Shown: positions 61,794 through 64,000 of the stretch, piece by piece
Layout: each line of letters opens with the position of its first letter
Numbering within the stretch: the stretch's first letter is position 1
Assembly: GCF_037023735.1 (NCBI RefSeq)
Contig: NZ_CP146069.1
Span: 2,955,501 to 3,019,500, forward strand
DNA length: 64,000 nt
Origin: Roseovarius sp. S88
Lineage (GTDB): Bacteria; Pseudomonadota; Alphaproteobacteria; Rhodobacterales; Rhodobacteraceae
Reading direction: 5' to 3'
The notes under the pieces: generated by a model
What the model was told of the DNA's origin: nothing
The model's database searches: none
The model's input: only the letters and a program-made list of their open reading frames with translations
Translations under genes and position numbers: made by a program

Positions 61794-62500
61794 GTGAAGC
61801 ACCTGCATTCCCGCCCTTAATGCAAGGGCACGCGGTGGATGCCGGGATCGACCCGTTTGAGAAGGCCTGTGCAATGGCCGCGCTTGGCTGTGACGCGGGC
61901 ACCATTGTCTACAGCGTCGGGGTCAACCGCCTGGCCGGCGCTTTGGTCATGGCCCCCGAAGTGCCGCTGGAAGAGGCAATGGCCATGCTGCCTACCTGCG
62001 GTGTCGGCTTCCAAAATGCGCTCGGCGCACTGGCGCCACCCGAAGTGGCGGTGCATCTGGAATGGGCAGGCGGCTTGCGCGTCAACGGGGCGTCCTGTGG
62101 TCGTATGCGCGCCATGGCTGGCTCTGATGACCCCAAAGAGATGCCCGGCTGGCTCGTGGTGGGGTTCGAACTCCCATTGGTTCTTCTCAGCGCGGTCCCC
62201 GGTGACGACCCTGACCAGACCGCGCTCTACGAGGAAGGCTGCGCAGATGTGGACCCCACCCAGCTTCTGGAAAGCTGGGCCAGACATACACTGGTCTGGA
62301 TCAACCGCTGGGAAGACGAAGGATCGCGCCCCTTGCACGCCGAATGGCGTGGCCTTGCGCACGCCATGGGCGAAGAGGTCGAGATCAACGGCCAGACCGG
62401 CACGTTCCTCGGCGTAGATGAAAATTTCGGGATGCTCCTGCGCTCTGGCGAAACCACAGACCTTGTCCCGCTCAGCTCAGTTCTGGAGTCCCAATCATGA
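61790..62500 (+). CDS. Biotin/lipoate-ligase-like DUF4444 protein
   Basis: 236 residues. The first about 175 residues follow the BPL/LplA/LipB fold (VGVNRLAGALVMAPEVPLEEAMAML, GGLRVNGASCGRMR); the C-terminal about 60 residues form the DUF4444 end (HAEWRGLAHAMGEEVEINGQTGTFLGVDENFGM). The usual catalytic Lys of ligases is not obvious, so it may be non-enzymatic. Coupled to Mrp and DUF6505 by 4-bp overlaps. Confidence 0.8.
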   Translation: MSEAPAFPPLMQGHAVDAGIDPFEKACAMAALGCDAGTIVYSVGVNRLAGALVMAPEVPLEEAMAMLPTCGVGFQNALGALAPPEVAVHLEWAGGLRVNGASCGRMRAMAGSDDPKEMPGWLVVGFELPLVLLSAVPGDDPDQTALYEEGCADVDPTQLLESWARHTLVWINRWEDEGSRPLHAEWRGLAHAMGEEVEINGQTGTFLGVDENFGMLLRSGETTDLVPLSSVLESQS

Positions 62501-62976
62501 AACTCGCCCGCGCCATCCATTTCGATGAAAGCGACACTCGCGTCTACCACTCTCCGGCGCGCACCGGTGAATGGTGCATCTCTGGCGGTTTTGAGTTTTC
62601 CAACTGGGCCGAGGCGGACCTGACCGGCAAACAGCGTCAGGCCTTTTCCAACGGTTGGCTCGGCCTGGAGACCTTCGGGCGTGTGACATTCGTCGCTGTC
62701 ACCCAGGTCGAAGAGGCAGAACGCGCAACCCTCACAGATGCGCTGGCACAGCATTTTGTCGACATATACGGCGCGCCAGACCTTGACGCGGCCCGCCCTG
62801 TCGCCGCCAACGAAATCGCGCAAATGGTCGACCTCTGCGACGATCACGACGCCAACACCCTGCTGACCGTAGCCCGTGAACTCACCGACGCCGGGGTGCG
62901 CGAAACCTACCGCGTCATCGACGCTCAGGAAGCCGGTCTCGAACAATTTGCGATCCACGGCTCGCTGGACGAATAA
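62497..62976 (+). CDS. DUF6505 family protein
   Basis: 159 residues starting MKLARAIHFDESDTRVYHSPARTGEWCISGGFEF. Soluble, no known catalytic motif. Last gene of DUF6494-mrp-DUF4444-DUF6505, with ATGA overlap upstream. Conserved with FDH loci in Rhodobacterales as far as I recall; function unknown. Confidence 0.78.
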   Translation: MKLARAIHFDESDTRVYHSPARTGEWCISGGFEFSNWAEADLTGKQRQAFSNGWLGLETFGRVTFVAVTQVEEAERATLTDALAQHFVDIYGAPDLDAARPVAANEIAQMVDLCDDHDANTLLTVARELTDAGVRETYRVIDAQEAGLEQFAIHGSLDE

Positions 62977-63013
62977 GCTGCTTCTTTCTTGTCAGAAATA
63001 CCCAAACGCGCGG

Positions 63014-64000
63014 TCAGCCCCGTAGAATAACGCCCGGATTCATGATCCCTCGCGGGTCCAGCGCCGCTTTGATGGCCCGCATCGCCGATAGCTTGGCCGG
63101 ATCCCCGTAGCGCTCCAAGTCCTCGACCTTGAGCCGCCCAACGCCATGCTCTGCAGACACCGATCCGCCCATCTGATGCACCAGATCATGCACCGTGCGC
63201 TTGACCGCATCACGTTGCGCCACATAGGCGCCCCGCATCTCGCCCATCGGAGCGAAAACATTGTAATGCAAATTTCCATCGCCCAAATGGCCAAAGCAAT
63301 TCACTCGGTAGGGCCCCAGCGCCGCAATGGCCTCATTGCCACGTGCTATGAAATCTGAAACCACGCTCAGGGGCACTGAGATATCATGACTGCTGACGGA
63401 CCCAATCCGCCGGTTTGCCTCTGGAATGCTCTCTCGCACTGCCCAAAATGCCTGTCGCTGGGCATCTGACTGCGCAATCAGCCCGTCAGAGGCCAATCCC
63501 TTGTCCAACGCCTCTGCAAACAGCGCCTCCAGCGCCCCCGCCGGGTCAAGCCCACGCGCCAGCCCAATGTCGATCAGCACAAACCAGTCGGGCAAATCAG
63601 CAAACGGCAAACGCACATCCGGCATCGTCTCATTCAGAAACTCCAGCCCAGTGCGATGCATCAATTCAAAGGCTGAAATGCCCTCACCCAAATGATCCCG
63701 CGCCAGCGCCAAAAGAGACAGAGCTGCCTCTGGGCTTGGCACCACCATGAGCGCTGTGCCCTCGGAGGAAGGTTTTGGAAAAAGCTTCAGCGCCGCCGCC
63801 GTGATCAGCCCAAGGCTGCCTTCAGAACCGATCAAGAGGTTACGCAGATCATAGCCGCTGTTGTCCTTGCGCAGCCGTTTAAGCCCATGAAAAATCTCAC
63901 CATTGGGCAAAATCGCCTCAATACCAAGACACAGATCACGCGCATTGCCATAGCGCAGAACATTCAAGCCACCGGCGTTTGTCGCAAGATTGCCGCCGAT
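63014..64000 (-). CDS. GlcD-type FAD-binding oxidase, C-terminal part (cut by window edge)
   Basis: The frame is open from 64000 to a stop at 63014, about 328 residues. It begins inside the FAD-binding domain (IGGNLATNAGGLNVLRYGNARDLCLG) and runs through the FAD-oxidase C-terminal domain with GHLGDGNLHYNVF and SAEHGVGRLK. Family members include glycolate oxidase GlcD, D-lactate and D-2-hydroxyglutarate dehydrogenases. Substrate not determined. Internal ATG at 63967 is not the real start. Confidence 0.88.
   Translation of the reverse strand: MGGNLATNAGGLNVLRYGNARDLCLGIEAILPNGEIFHGLKRLRKDNSGYDLRNLLIGSEGSLGLITAAALKLFPKPSSEGTALMVVPSPEAALSLLALARDHLGEGISAFELMHRTGLEFLNETMPDVRLPFADLPDWFVLIDIGLARGLDPAGALEALFAEALDKGLASDGLIAQSDAQRQAFWAVRESIPEANRRIGSVSSHDISVPLSVVSDFIARGNEAIAALGPYRVNCFGHLGDGNLHYNVFAPMGEMRGAYVAQRDAVKRTVHDLVHQMGGSVSAEHGVGRLKVEDLERYGDPAKLSAMRAIKAALDPRGIMNPGVILRG

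Overview
The window reads as chromosomal DNA of a GC-rich alphaproteobacterium, most likely a marine Rhodobacterales (Roseobacter-group) species. The basis is the protein style throughout, a tungsten/molybdenum formate dehydrogenase locus of the FDH3 type flanked by DUF3305/DUF3306/TorD and Mrp/lipoate-ligase-like genes, a tandem glycine riboswitch ahead of gcvTHP, and tesA divergent from ybbA-ybbP. I see no tRNA, rRNA, insertion sequence, prophage or CRISPR array. Genes are dense, and several convergent pairs overlap at their stop codons.

Region 1 (1-16.3 kb) is mostly housekeeping: a partial ornithine-type decarboxylase divergent from an Lrp/AsnC regulator, PBP4-type dacB, nadD, a PAS-GGDEF-EAL c-di-GMP enzyme, a DUF900 lipoprotein hydrolase, a CAP-domain protein with an acidic repeat tail, ettA, an orphan BrnA-like antitoxin, an L,D-transpeptidase, cspA, tesA/ybbA/ybbP and an inositol-monophosphatase-family phosphatase. 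Region 2 (16.3-32.2 kb) holds gcvTHP behind a tandem glycine riboswitch, gltX, an MFS carrier with a His-rich tail, an MBL-fold hydrolase, a tiny His/Arg-rich Tat-exported protein, glutamine-dependent nadE, an exported 18-repeat MORN protein, and an iron-sulfur photolyase with an SDR enzyme. Region 3 (32.3-38.3 kb) has leuA preceded by a previously easy-to-miss leucine leader peptide and attenuator-like hairpins. It is followed by a TetR-controlled reductase unit whose DUF1772 gene carries an in-frame stop, then an acyl-CoA synthetase and a VOC protein.

Region 4 (38.4-45.4 kb) is a one-strand array: terC, a 27-residue membrane ORF, xpaC, telA, a DUF2927 lipoprotein, an SPFH-GYF protein, a double zinc-ribbon membrane protein and a nitroreductase. 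It combines TelA/XpaC/TerC tellurite-resistance families with SPFH plus zinc-ribbon partners like those of Bacillus YdjG/YdjI, so an envelope or metal stress system is a reasonable inference.

Region 5 (45.5-63 kb) is a formate dehydrogenase island. A histidine kinase faces an NtrC-like regulator that lacks the GAFTGA loop. The regulator lies downstream of fdhABC, a WD40-cytochrome c fusion and a 43-residue membrane ORF. Upstream are the TAT-target peptide, TorD, DUF3306 and DUF3305. Divergently lie a multi-cluster ferredoxin-type protein and a four-gene unit (DUF6494, Mrp/ApbC, lipoate-ligase-like DUF4444, DUF6505). A cytochrome c whose N-terminal half resembles a tungstate-binding protein with its middle removed sits convergent to the ferredoxin-type gene. 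The window ends inside a GlcD-type FAD oxidase.
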